Origin: Akkermansiaceae bacterium
GTDB lineage: Bacteria; Verrucomicrobiota; Verrucomicrobiia; Verrucomicrobiales; DEV007
Reading direction: 5' to 3'
DNA: 64,000 nt
NCBI GenBank assembly: GCA_024233085.1
Contig: JACKQC010000002.1
Span: forward strand, 372,001 to 436,000
Position numbers and translations under genes: made by a program. The notes below the pieces were generated by a model that was not told the origin of the DNA, did no database searches, and saw only the letters and a list, made by a program, of their open reading frames with translations. Shown one piece after another: positions 46,237 to 55,249 of this stretch (positions within the stretch are counted from its first letter, which is position 1; every line of letters starts with the position of its first letter).

Positions 46237-47104
46237 TCCTCACGGTATTCCGGGTTCGCTTCACCTTCGGGAGGCGCTTGAAGTTTTCGGAGCTTGCTCC
46301 GAACCCACTCAGAGCCAGCGCCATATCAAACCCCTTCATCGCTACATCGCCTTGAGATTGGCGATCGAAGGCGGATTCGATCCGGAGGAAATCACACCCC
46401 ACCCGCCGCTTCGTTCTGAGAAGTCCAACAAAGGAAATCGGCGCCTGGTTCACGACCCGGCCGTCGAGAATTCGGTGGAACGAACCGTGCTGGGGGGACT
46501 GAAGACCAAGGATATCGATGTCGTCGTCTCCAAGAAAGATATTGGCCCGGTGTTCGCCATTTCCGTGAAGGGCACGACCGGCGCCTTTCGTAATCTCACC
46601 AATCGCATGGAGGAGGCAATCGGGGACTCCACCAACCTCCATATCATGTATCCCGGACTGGTTTACGGGTTTCTCCAGGTGCTGCGAGCCAATCGGGCCG
46701 GCACGCCGGGTCTCGCTCCCAACGATGTGGCAATTCATCCCGACGGATTGGTGGTCGAGTCCGTCCGCCGTTATCACGATGCCTTGGCCGAATTGTCCGG
46801 GCGCCGGTTCGTCCGTGACGATCTTACACGGTACGAACGGGTGGCGTTCGTGTTGGCCGAGACAGCGGAGGGCCGTCTTGGCGCCCCCTTCGCCGGGTTT
46901 CCCTCCACCGCCAGTCCTCTTCGGATGGAGACTTTTTTTCGCGACCTATACGAAATTTACGACCTGCGGTTTCCTTATGCGGGGCCTTCCCTGCGATCCC
47001 TTTCTCGTAATGTCTGGGACGAGAATTCGCCCCTCTTCGCCGAAGCGGGGGGACTCGATCGTTTCGAAAAAGAAACGGGTTACCCGCCACGGCTGGCGTA
47101 CTAA
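46229..47104 (+). CDS. Putative type II restriction endonuclease
   Basis: In this 291-aa protein the block TKDIDVVVSKKDIGPVFAI followed by SVKG fits a PD-(D/E)XK core (Asp, then Ser/Glu-x-Lys). It overlaps the methyltransferase gene by 8 bp and continues in the same direction, as in many type II systems. No close family is recognised from sequence, and its recognition site cannot be read. The N-terminus (HIKPLHRYIALRLAIEGGF) resembles the DNA-contact leader of other such enzymes. Confidence that it is the cognate nuclease rests mainly on position. Confidence 0.75.
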   Translation: MADPHGIPGSLHLREALEVFGACSEPTQSQRHIKPLHRYIALRLAIEGGFDPEEITPHPPLRSEKSNKGNRRLVHDPAVENSVERTVLGGLKTKDIDVVVSKKDIGPVFAISVKGTTGAFRNLTNRMEEAIGDSTNLHIMYPGLVYGFLQVLRANRAGTPGLAPNDVAIHPDGLVVESVRRYHDALAELSGRRFVRDDLTRYERVAFVLAETAEGRLGAPFAGFPSTASPLRMETFFRDLYEIYDLRFPYAGPSLRSLSRNVWDENSPLFAEAGGLDRFEKETGYPPRLAY

Positions 47105-47117
47105 CCGCACAGGACGC

Positions 47118-47606
47118 ATGCCCTCCCCCCACAGCCCCGCCGGACGCGTCCTGGCCGTCGATTATGGCGCCGCGCGGATCGGGCTGGCGGTGAGCGATGA
47201 ACTGCTCTTTCTCGCCCACCCGGTGGAAACCGTGCCGGGTCAGGACCCCGCGGCCGCCGTGGCGCGCATCGCCGCCGTGGTGGCGGAGAAACGGGTGGGC
47301 ACAGTCCTGATCGGCCTGCCGCTGCTGATGGACGGCCGCGAAAGCGAATCGACCCGCCGCGCCCGGGCCTTCGGGGAAAAGCTGCGCGCCACCCTGCCGC
47401 CGGAGATCGCCCTGCTGGAGCGCGACGAGCGCCTGACCACCGCCATCGCCATGGAAAAACTGCGCGCCGCCGGCCGGACCGCGAGGAACAGCCGCGACCG
47501 CATCGACCAGGCCGCCGCCTGCGAGATCCTGCAGGAATACCTCGACGCGAACGCCGGCACCGGGTCGCCCGCGTTTGACACCGACAATGACGACGAGTGG
47601 TCATGA
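47118..47606 (+). CDS. ruvX: Putative pre-16S rRNA nuclease / Holliday junction resolvase YqgF
   Basis: In this 162-aa protein the RNase H-fold signature VLAVDYGAARIGLAVSD opens the protein. IGLPLLMDG and DERLTT are the other conserved blocks with acidic residues. Family members mature 16S rRNA or cut Holliday junctions. The stop (TGA) overlaps the truA start (ATGA) at 47603. Confidence 0.94.
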   Translation: MPSPHSPAGRVLAVDYGAARIGLAVSDELLFLAHPVETVPGQDPAAAVARIAAVVAEKRVGTVLIGLPLLMDGRESESTRRARAFGEKLRATLPPEIALLERDERLTTAIAMEKLRAAGRTARNSRDRIDQAAACEILQEYLDANAGTGSPAFDTDNDDEWS

Positions 47607-48388
47607 ACGCGCGGCAATCGGAAGAGACGCGGCGTTTCCGCCTGACGCTCGGTTATGACGGGCGCCCTTTCGAGGGCTGGCAGAGCCAGGTGGGCGGCAA
47701 CACCGTGCAGGACCGCCTGCTCGCGGCCCTGCGGGAAATCTGCCCCCCCATCGCCACCGTGCAGGGCAGCGGCCGGACCGACGCGGGCGTCGGCGCGCTG
47801 GGCCAGGTGGCGCACTTTGACGCTCCCGCCTCGGCCTCGCTCGATGGAGCGGCGTGGGTCCGGGCGCTGAACGCCAAACTGCCCGCCACCATCCGCGTTT
47901 TCGACTGCCGGGAGACCGATCCCGCCTTCCACGCCCGCTTCGACGCGGCCGGGAAAACCTATCGCTACACGCTGTGGACCGGGCCCGTGCTGCCACCGTT
48001 GCGCGCGGGGCTGGCCTGGCGCGTCGCGCCGCCGAAGGACGAGACCGCCTTTGCCGCCGTCCTGCGGACGTTCGAGGGCGAGCACGATTTCACCGCCTTT
48101 TCGGCCAATCGCGGAGACGGGCGCGACGCGGACCGCGATGCCGTGCGCCGCATCGAATCGATCGTCACCCGTCGCGACGGCGACGCGCTGGAGATCGAGG
48201 TCAGCGGCGACGGTTTTCTCTACAAAATGGTCCGCTTCCTCGTCGGCACCGCCGTGGAGGCCGGACGCGGCCGATTGCCCGTGTCCGAAGCGGTTCGCCT
48301 CCTCGACGAGCCGCGGCCGGGCGAGAAGGCGCCGTTTTGCGCGCCGCCGGACGGTTTGCTGCTTGTAAATGTAAGGTATCCGGCCTAA
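47603..48388 (+). CDS. truA: tRNA pseudouridine synthase A
   Basis: TruA modifies U38-40 in the anticodon stem-loop. This 261-aa protein has the catalytic Asp in GSGRTDAGVGA, an FHARFDAAGKTYRY block and GDGFLYKMVRFLVGT. The position after GRTDAGV is Gly where many have His. The ATG at 47603 overlaps the ruvX stop by 4 bp; a GTG at 47597 is less likely. Confidence 0.95.
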   Translation: MNARQSEETRRFRLTLGYDGRPFEGWQSQVGGNTVQDRLLAALREICPPIATVQGSGRTDAGVGALGQVAHFDAPASASLDGAAWVRALNAKLPATIRVFDCRETDPAFHARFDAAGKTYRYTLWTGPVLPPLRAGLAWRVAPPKDETAFAAVLRTFEGEHDFTAFSANRGDGRDADRDAVRRIESIVTRRDGDALEIEVSGDGFLYKMVRFLVGTAVEAGRGRLPVSEAVRLLDEPRPGEKAPFCAPPDGLLLVNVRYPA

Positions 48389-48432
48389 AGGCTACCCATC
48401 GAAAGGCGGGCACCGCCCGAGGTGCGCCCCCC

Positions 48433-49374
48433 ATGGCCTTGTTTTTTAAAAAGTCATCCCATCAGGAAAACCGGATCGAAAACGCCGGGCGCTGGCCCTT
48501 GCGGCTCACGGTTTTCCATCTGGTGGACGACTATGAATTTCCCCCGAGCCAGTTCATCGAGACCTTTTACGTTCGGGAGGGGAATTTCCTGCACGAGACC
48601 GACGCCGGCACCCAGGCGCTCCGGAAGGGCGCGGTCATCGTGAATCATCCGTCGAACCGCCACACGATCAAGCAGCCCGAGCATGTGCGGATTGTCCGGC
48701 TGCGGTTTTTGCCCGAGTGGCTGGCGCGGGACTACGACACGATCCTGGAGTCGCCCGACGTGCTCAGCCTGTTTTTCGCGCAAAGCTGGTTCGACATCCC
48801 GTCGGAAACCACGCTGAACGTCTTCACGACGCGCGAAGCGATGCAGCCCTTTGTCGAGATGGAATTCGACCTGCTGCAGCAGAATCTCGCCACCGGCCGC
48901 CAGACCGAATCGATCACCCGGATCGGGCTGCTGAAACTGATGCTGATGCTCGGCGACGAGTACAGCGTCTATTGGCGCGGCGCCAACCGGATCGAGATCC
49001 CCTCCCAGGTGCGCCAGGCCTTTGACATGATCGAGAAAGCCGTGCTCTCCGGCGACAGCCTGCGTCTGAAGGATCTGGAGCCGGCCGTGGGCGTCTCCCA
49101 GGATCACCTCGGCAGGCTTTTCCGGAAAGCCACGGGCGTCACCCTGGTCGATTACGCCCAACTGCGCCGCATCCACCACGCCGCCCTGCGTCTGCTGACG
49201 ACCGACATCATGGCCAAGGACATTTCGGAGGCGCTGGGTTTCACCGACTCGGCGCATTTCTCGAAAAGCTTCCAGAAATACTTCGGCGTGTCGCCGAATG
49301 TGTACCGGCAGAAATTCGGCCCGCCCGAGGCGGCTCCGGAACCGCCGGAAAAGGCGCCGGACCAACAGGGTTAG
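48433..49374 (+). CDS. AraC-family transcriptional regulator
   Basis: In this 313-aa protein an N-terminal cupin-like sensing part (about 20-115, with VREGNFLHETDAG) is followed by a helical middle. Two helix-turn-helix motifs follow in the C-terminal region (LKDLEPAVGVSQDHLGRLFRK and ISEALGFTDSAHFSKSFQKYF). The ligand is unknown. It converges on transketolase; the TAG stop comes from a REP-like copy, giving the C-terminus DQQG. It is not clear whether transketolase is a target. Confidence 0.93.
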   Translation: MALFFKKSSHQENRIENAGRWPLRLTVFHLVDDYEFPPSQFIETFYVREGNFLHETDAGTQALRKGAVIVNHPSNRHTIKQPEHVRIVRLRFLPEWLARDYDTILESPDVLSLFFAQSWFDIPSETTLNVFTTREAMQPFVEMEFDLLQQNLATGRQTESITRIGLLKLMLMLGDEYSVYWRGANRIEIPSQVRQAFDMIEKAVLSGDSLRLKDLEPAVGVSQDHLGRLFRKATGVTLVDYAQLRRIHHAALRLLTTDIMAKDISEALGFTDSAHFSKSFQKYFGVSPNVYRQKFGPPEAAPEPPEKAPDQQG

Positions 49375-49399
49375 GTCGGTGAGTCAACCCTGTCTGGTC
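49363..49399 (+). repeat. REP-like palindrome, copy 6, overlaps both stop codons
   Basis: Arms are ACAGGGTT (49365-49372) and AACCCTGT (49386-49393). The AraC-type gene's TAG (49372-49374) lies in it, and the transketolase stop (TCA on this strand, 49398-49400) overlaps its right end. The repeat therefore fills the whole 23-bp convergent gap. Confidence 0.85.
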
Positions 49400-51380
49400 A
49401 GGCGCTTCGGGCGGCCTCGACGACGGCTTGGGGCGTCATGCCGAGTTCCTTCATCACCGTGCCGCCGGGGGCGCTGATGCCGAAGCGCTCGATGCCAAGC
49501 ACGCGCCCGTCGAGTCCGGTGTAGCGGTGCCACGGGGCGCCGACGCCGGCTTCGATGGCGACGCGACGGCGGCAGGCGGCGGGCAGGACGGAGTCGCGAT
49601 AGTCGTCCGATTGGCGGTCGAAACGCTCCATGCAGGGCATGGAGACGACGCGCGCGCCGGCGCCGATTTCGGCGGCGGCCTGGATGGCGTGGTCGAGTTC
49701 GCTGCCGCTGGCCATCAGGATGACTTCGAGCGGGCCGGACTCGCGCACGGCGACATAGGCGCCGCGGAAAACGCCCTCGCGCCGTTCGCGGACGGGAATC
49801 TGGTTCTGGGTGGCGACTTTCTGGCGGGTCAGGATGAGCGCGGTGGGGCCGTTGGTGCGTTCCATCGCGGCGGCGAAGGCGCCGGCGACTTCCTCGGGGT
49901 CGCCGGGGCGGATGACGTCGAGGTTGGGAATCACGCGCAGGCCGCTGACGGTTTCGACCGGCTGATGGGTGGGGCCGTCCTCGCCGACCCCGACCGAATC
50001 GTGGGTGAAGATATAGGCGACGGGGAGATTCGCGAGCGCGGCAAGGCGGATCGAGGGGCGCAGGTAGTCGGCGAAGACCGCGAAGGTCGCCCCGGTGGGC
50101 CGGAAGAGGCCGTCGTAGGCGAGGCCGTTGCAAATCGCGCCCATGGCGTGCTCGCGAATGCCGTACCAGAGATTCCGGCCCGTGAAATCGGCGCGGCTCA
50201 GGTCGCCGCCCCCTTTGATGTAATTCTTCGTGGAACCAAAAAGATCGGCGCTGCCGGTGATCAGCAGGGGCATGGCTTCGGCGACGGCGTTGATCACGGC
50301 GCCGCCGGCGGATCGTGTGGCGTCGGCGTAGTCGATGGGAAATTCGGGGATGCGATCGAGGAGGTCGCCGGGCGCCGCGTTTTTCAGAGCGGCATCGAGC
50401 TGGCGGGCGAGATCGGGTTGGGCGGTTTTCCAAGATTCGAAGGTGTCGCTCCATTCGCGGTGGGCGGCCGCCCGGGCCGCACCGCGTTCGGCGAAGGCGG
50501 CGCGGACTTCCGGGGAGACGTGGAAGGTTTCGCCGGCGGGCAGGCCGAGGCCCTGACGGGCGGCTTCGGCGAATTTCGCGCCTCCCTCGCCGTGGGCGGC
50601 GGCGGTGCCGGCCACTTCGGCGATGCCGCGCCCGATCTCGGTCTTGCATTCGATGAGCTTGGGCCGGCCGTTGTCGTTGGCTTTGGCGTTTTCCACGGCC
50701 TGGCGGATGGCGTCGAGGTCGTGACCGTCAATCTGGACCGTGTCCCAGCCGAGGGCTTCGAAGCGGGCGCGGGTGTCGGCGCTCTGGGTGACGGCGGCCA
50801 TGGCGTCGAGGGTGACGTCGTTGGAATCGTAGAACAGGATCAGGTTGTCGAGACCGAGGTGCCCGGCGAGCGCGGCGGCCTCGGCGGCGACGCCTTCCTG
50901 CACGCAGCCGTCCCCGGCGAGCACGACGACGTGGTGATCGAAGAGGGAGTGCTCCGGGGTGTTGAATTTCGCGGCGGCCATTTTTCCCGAAATAGCGTAG
51001 CCGACGCCGTTGGCGATGCCCTGGCCGAGGGGGCCGGTGGTGGCCTCGACACCGGCGGTTTCCCCGAACTCCGGATGACCGGGCGTGCGGCTGTGTAGCT
51101 GGCGAAAGTTTTTCAAATCCTCCAGCGAGAGATCGAAGCCGGCGAGGTGCAGCCAGGCATAGAGGAACATGCTGCCGTGGCCGGCCGACAGGATGAAGCG
51201 GTCGCGATTCAGCCAACGTGGGTCGCCGGGATGGAGGCGCAGATTTTCTCCAAAAAGCACGGCGCCGATCTCGGCCGCGCCGAGGGGCAGGCCGAGGTGG
51301 CCGGAACTGCACGCGTGGATGGCGTCGATGGCGAGGCCGCGGGCTTCGTTGGCGGCGCGGGCGAGGATGGCGTTGTCCAT
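49398..51380 (-). CDS. tkt: Transketolase
   Basis: Transketolase moves two-carbon units in the pentose phosphate pathway with thiamine diphosphate. In this 660-aa protein the N-terminal THDP motif is GDGCVQEG followed by LFYDSNDVTLD. The middle domain has FTHDSVGVGEDGPTHQPVE, and the C-terminal part YTGLDGRVLGIERFG. The ATG at 51380 gives normal length. It converges on the AraC-type gene. A ~300 bp divergent gap separates it from the DUF1549 gene. Confidence 0.96.
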   Translation of the reverse strand: MDNAILARAANEARGLAIDAIHACSSGHLGLPLGAAEIGAVLFGENLRLHPGDPRWLNRDRFILSAGHGSMFLYAWLHLAGFDLSLEDLKNFRQLHSRTPGHPEFGETAGVEATTGPLGQGIANGVGYAISGKMAAAKFNTPEHSLFDHHVVVLAGDGCVQEGVAAEAAALAGHLGLDNLILFYDSNDVTLDAMAAVTQSADTRARFEALGWDTVQIDGHDLDAIRQAVENAKANDNGRPKLIECKTEIGRGIAEVAGTAAAHGEGGAKFAEAARQGLGLPAGETFHVSPEVRAAFAERGAARAAAHREWSDTFESWKTAQPDLARQLDAALKNAAPGDLLDRIPEFPIDYADATRSAGGAVINAVAEAMPLLITGSADLFGSTKNYIKGGGDLSRADFTGRNLWYGIREHAMGAICNGLAYDGLFRPTGATFAVFADYLRPSIRLAALANLPVAYIFTHDSVGVGEDGPTHQPVETVSGLRVIPNLDVIRPGDPEEVAGAFAAAMERTNGPTALILTRQKVATQNQIPVRERREGVFRGAYVAVRESGPLEVILMASGSELDHAIQAAAEIGAGARVVSMPCMERFDRQSDDYRDSVLPAACRRRVAIEAGVGAPWHRYTGLDGRVLGIERFGISAPGGTVMKELGMTPQAVVEAARSA

Positions 51381-51507
51381 GGCGGCGGAAGGAAGGGGCT
51401 ATTCGTTTCGTGAAAAAAAAAACGCGGGACGCCGCGGAGCGCGGCCGAAAAAACGGGCCACCGTTACGGGAGAAGTCGGCCGGGTTCAACCGCGAAAGCG
51501 GGTCGGG

Positions 51508-51528
51508 CCCGCCAAAAACGGCGGGTTT
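51508..51528 (+). terminator. Hairpin with short T run in the divergent gap
   Basis: CCCGCC (51508-51513), loop AAAAAC, GGCGGG (51520-51525), then TTT. It lies between the divergent transketolase and DUF1549 genes, so it may be an attenuator-like hairpin on the rightward transcript rather than a gene-end terminator. The rest of the 296-bp gap shows no signal I can support. Confidence 0.3.
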
Positions 51529-51676
51529 CTGTCACAAAAACTTCCGCCCACGCTATACGAAATAGTCTTGCCGTGTCCTCGCAAAACGGGCAAGATGAAC
51601 GATGGCCGGAGGGCGCGCCGCGTGCGCGGGCTCTTCGGGATTTCAAGAAAAACCTACCGACAACTCATTGATTAAC

Positions 51677-53755
51677 ATGAAAAGCAATCAACTTCGCGTC
51701 CTGTTTGGAATCGCGATTCTTGCGTTGTGCGCGGTCGCGTTGCCCGGAAAGCTCTCCGCCCGGGAGTGGACCCGCAAGTCCGACGGCAAGAAACTCCAGG
51801 CCACGTTCGTGGCGCTCGAAGGCGACGTCATCAAGCTGAAGCTCGCCAACGGACAGGAGGTTCCCGTGCAGAAAGACCTGCTCGTGCCGGCCGATTTCGA
51901 GGCGGCGCAACGCTTCGCGAAAATCGGGGACGACTCGCTGACGGTCCTTTCCGCCCGCAAGATCGACGGCATGCTGGCGCAGACGCTGGTCAAGCAGGGC
52001 TTCAAGAGCTTCAACGAGGCGCTGCCGGACGATCTCTTCGTCCGCCGCGTTTACCTCGACATTATCGGCCGCATCCCGACGCGGGCGGAATTCCTCCGCT
52101 TCGCCGAGAGCGCGCGCGAGGACAAGCGCGCGGCGCTGATCGACGAATTGCTCAGCTCTCCGGGTTACGCGAGCAACCTGTTCAACTACTTTGGCGACAT
52201 GTACCGCCTCAATTGCGACGCCGACTTCAACAACGGCGTTCGCATGGAGCCCTACATTCAGTGGTGGAAGGATTCCCTCGCCCAGAACAAGCACTACGAC
52301 CAGATCGTGCGCGAAATGATCACCGCCACGGGGAATCTGGGCCAGGCTCCGGCCGCCGGCTTCCTGCTGCGCGACGCGGGCATGGAATTCGACGCGTTTT
52401 CGAACTTCGGCCAGGTCATGCTGGGCATCGACATTTCCTGCGCGCAATGCCACGATCATCCCTTCGAGGACTGGACGCAGGACGACTTCTACTCGATGGC
52501 CGCCTTTTTCGGCGAAACGCAGCGCACGCTGGCCCGGTACAACGTTGAGGATGGCATGAGCATGGTCGCCGCCAAGATGCCCGGCGCGCCGGAGGACTGG
52601 CTGGACAAATTTGACGAATACGCCTTCAGCCAGGGCATTCCGAAGCCGAAGGCCGACCCGGCCGGCTATCGCCAGTTCGGTTACTTCAAGAGCTTTCTCG
52701 GCTGGAATGTCGCCGACATCGACGGTCGCGTGACGCCGGTGCCCAGCAACATCGGGCACGACATGGCGGGCAAGGTCTTCGATCCCGGCACGCTGATCGG
52801 CGATCCGGCCAAGAAGGGCGGCAAGACCAGCCGCGAAGCCCTCGCCGACTGGCTGACGGACGTGAAGAACCCGCGTTTCGCCCTGGTGATCGCCAATCGC
52901 ATGTGGGCCCGCGCCTTTGGCCGGGGCCTTGTCGAGCCGGTGCACGATTTCTCGGAGGACGCCATCAAGAACTGCTCGCAGCCCCAGGCGCTGGCCTTCG
53001 TGGCCAACGAAATGCGCCGGGTCAACTATGACCTGCGGGAGTTCATGCGCATTCTCTACAACACGCGGGCCTACCAGTCGGTTTCGACCGGCGAAGAGCC
53101 CGATGCCGCCAACCAGTATTTCTTCCAGGGCCCGCTGCTGCGCCGGATGCGCGCCGAGCAGGCCTGGGATTCGCTGTCGCTCCTCGAAGAAGGTCCCGAA
53201 ATCGACTCGCGCAAGGGTCGTGACGGTTCTTTCCTCAAGGAACTGCTGAATGTCGATTTCGAGAAGGATTCCATGGAGTCGATCTTCGCCAAATACAAGG
53301 CGTGGCAAGGCGTCCGCGGCGAACGGATGGGCCTGGCCACGGTCGCCGAGCCCGGCACCCTGACCCCGTCCCAGGCCCGCAACGACGGTCTGCGCGCCTC
53401 GGAAATGAAGCAGCCCGCCGATCCGGCTTCGATGCTCGACACCTTCGGCCAGTCCGACCGCATGGTGACCGACCAGCACAACTACGACGGCTCCGTGCCC
53501 CAGGTGCTGGCGCTGATGAACGGAACGGTCACGGCGCAACTCACCGGCAGCAGCTCGAAGCTCGTCGAGGATCTGGAAAGCCTCGACGGACCCGACGACA
53601 AGGTGCGCGGCGTGTTCTTCACCCTCCTGTCCCGTTTCCCCAGTTCCGATGAACTGAACCTCGGCATGAAGATGCTCGAGGACTACGGGGACGACGGCAT
53701 CCGCGATCTCGGATGGGCGCTCATGAACGGCCCCGAGTTCCTCTACATCCAGTAA
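51677..53755 (+). CDS. Secreted DUF1549/DUF1553 protein with SHD1-like N-terminus
   Basis: This 692-aa protein has a signal peptide (about 1-26). An SHD1-like module (REWTRKSDGKKLQATF, about 28-80) is followed by DUF1549 (FVRRVYLDIIGRIPTRAEFLRF, and CAQCHDHPFEDW, a haem-like CxxCH). DUF1553 comes near the end (FALVIANRMWARAFGRGLVEPV). The usual separate PSCyt1 cytochrome domain is absent, but CxxCH in DUF1549 could bind haem. Such proteins always pair with a DUF1501 gene, as here 38 bp later. The function of the pair is unproven; envelope or polysaccharide roles are discussed for this group. Confidence 0.9.
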   Translation: MKSNQLRVLFGIAILALCAVALPGKLSAREWTRKSDGKKLQATFVALEGDVIKLKLANGQEVPVQKDLLVPADFEAAQRFAKIGDDSLTVLSARKIDGMLAQTLVKQGFKSFNEALPDDLFVRRVYLDIIGRIPTRAEFLRFAESAREDKRAALIDELLSSPGYASNLFNYFGDMYRLNCDADFNNGVRMEPYIQWWKDSLAQNKHYDQIVREMITATGNLGQAPAAGFLLRDAGMEFDAFSNFGQVMLGIDISCAQCHDHPFEDWTQDDFYSMAAFFGETQRTLARYNVEDGMSMVAAKMPGAPEDWLDKFDEYAFSQGIPKPKADPAGYRQFGYFKSFLGWNVADIDGRVTPVPSNIGHDMAGKVFDPGTLIGDPAKKGGKTSREALADWLTDVKNPRFALVIANRMWARAFGRGLVEPVHDFSEDAIKNCSQPQALAFVANEMRRVNYDLREFMRILYNTRAYQSVSTGEEPDAANQYFFQGPLLRRMRAEQAWDSLSLLEEGPEIDSRKGRDGSFLKELLNVDFEKDSMESIFAKYKAWQGVRGERMGLATVAEPGTLTPSQARNDGLRASEMKQPADPASMLDTFGQSDRMVTDQHNYDGSVPQVLALMNGTVTAQLTGSSSKLVEDLESLDGPDDKVRGVFFTLLSRFPSSDELNLGMKMLEDYGDDGIRDLGWALMNGPEFLYIQ

Positions 53756-53793
53756 GCCGCGGGGAACCCTCCAATCTTCAACCGAAAACGACC

Positions 53794-55077
53794 ATGATTC
53801 ATCAACTTATCGATCTCGCGGGCCGCTCCAGCCACAGTCGGCGCCGCTTCATTGAGAGCACCGCCAAGATGACGCTCGGCGTCTCCCTGAGCGTGCCCTT
53901 TCTCAATCCCTCAGCCGCGCGCGCCCAGGCGGCCGCCGGTGGCGGCGGAAAGGCCAAGAGCCTCATCTACATCTACCTCTCCGGAGGGATGACGCATCTG
54001 GATACCTTCGACCCGAAAACGGACAAGACCGTGATGGGTCCCTCCGAGGTGCTCAACACCAACGCCGATCCGGTGAAGCTCGGCAACCTCATGGAAAAAA
54101 CCGCCAAACACGGCGACAAGCTCGCGGTCATCAACAGCATGTCGTCCACCAACGGCGCCCACGAGCAGGGTCAGTACATCATGCGGACCGGCTACAACAA
54201 GATCTCGACCATCGTTCATCCGACCATCGGCCCCTTCGCCGAGGAACTGCTCGGGAAACGCGGCGAAATTCTGCCGGACAGCGTGGTCGTCGGCCAGGGA
54301 ACTTCGAACGCGGGCTACCTGAGCCCCGCGCTGAGCCCGCTGCCCATCGCCGATCCCACGGGCGGCGTTCCGAACACTTCGCTGCTCACCGAGACGGATC
54401 GTTTCGACCGTCGCATGGAGATCGCCTCCAAGCTGGGCAACCAGTTCATCGAGAAATTCAAATACCACGGCCCGAAGTCCTACGTCGAATACTACGACCA
54501 AGCCAACAAGCTGCTGAAAAGCACCGAACTCGAGGCCTTCGACCTGAACAGCGAAAGCATGCGCGACGCCTACGGGATGAACCGGCTCGGCCAGGGCTGT
54601 CTCCTGGCGCGCCGGCTCGTCGAGCGAGGCGTCCGCGTCATCGAAGTCGTCTCCGGCGGCTGGGACATGCATCAGGATCTGCAGACGAACCTCCAATCCC
54701 GAGTGCCCGAACTCGACCAGGCCCTGGCGACCCTCATCGAGGACCTCTCCGACAAGGGCCTGCTCGACTCCACGCTGATCGCCGTGGGCAGCGAATTCGG
54801 CCGCACCTCGGAGATCAACATGAACTCCGGCCGCGACCACCAACCGGCCGCCTACTCGACCGCTCTCGTCGGAGGCGGCGTCAAAGGCGGTCAGGTGTAC
54901 GGCGCGACCGACAAACGCGGCAAAAAGGTCGAGTCAAACCCGGTCAAACCCGAGGATTTCCTCGCCACGATCGGCTACGCCATGGGCATCCCGCTGGACA
55001 AGACGATCTACTCGCCGAGCCGGCGCCCGTTCACCTTCGCCAACGAAGGAAAACCCGTCGAAGCGTTGTTCGGCTGA
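53794..55077 (+). CDS. DUF1501 family protein
   Basis: In this 427-aa protein a twin-arginine-like leader (SRRRFIESTAKMTLGVSL) suggests Tat export. The core has LIYIYLSGGMTHLDTFDP and GSEFGRTSEINMNSGRDHQ, resembling the alkaline-phosphatase/sulfatase fold with a metal-binding region. It is the partner of the DUF1549 gene upstream. The end GKPVEALFG is typical. Confidence 0.92.
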   Translation: MIHQLIDLAGRSSHSRRRFIESTAKMTLGVSLSVPFLNPSAARAQAAAGGGGKAKSLIYIYLSGGMTHLDTFDPKTDKTVMGPSEVLNTNADPVKLGNLMEKTAKHGDKLAVINSMSSTNGAHEQGQYIMRTGYNKISTIVHPTIGPFAEELLGKRGEILPDSVVVGQGTSNAGYLSPALSPLPIADPTGGVPNTSLLTETDRFDRRMEIASKLGNQFIEKFKYHGPKSYVEYYDQANKLLKSTELEAFDLNSESMRDAYGMNRLGQGCLLARRLVERGVRVIEVVSGGWDMHQDLQTNLQSRVPELDQALATLIEDLSDKGLLDSTLIAVGSEFGRTSEINMNSGRDHQPAAYSTALVGGGVKGGQVYGATDKRGKKVESNPVKPEDFLATIGYAMGIPLDKTIYSPSRRPFTFANEGKPVEALFG

Positions 55078-55110
55078 GGCGGACCGGGACCGATTTCCCA
55101 TCAAAGCGGA

Positions 55111-55147
55111 AAGCCGCCGCGCCGATTCGGTCGCGGCGGCTTTCTTG
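55111..55147 (+). terminator. Rho-independent terminator after the DUF1501 gene
   Basis: The stem AAGCCGCCGCG (55111-55121) pairs with CGCGGCGGCTT (55132-55142) around a 10-nt loop and is followed by TTTCTT-rich sequence. It lies 34 bp after the stop and is the best intrinsic terminator in the window. Confidence 0.8.
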
Positions 55148-55249
55148 CGTCCGGGGCCCGCCCCCGTTTGATTTTCCGGGGTGACACCGGAGATTTTCCG
55201 GCGATGGTAGCGCCCCTTTTCCCGGACTGACAGACCGCCGCGATCGACC

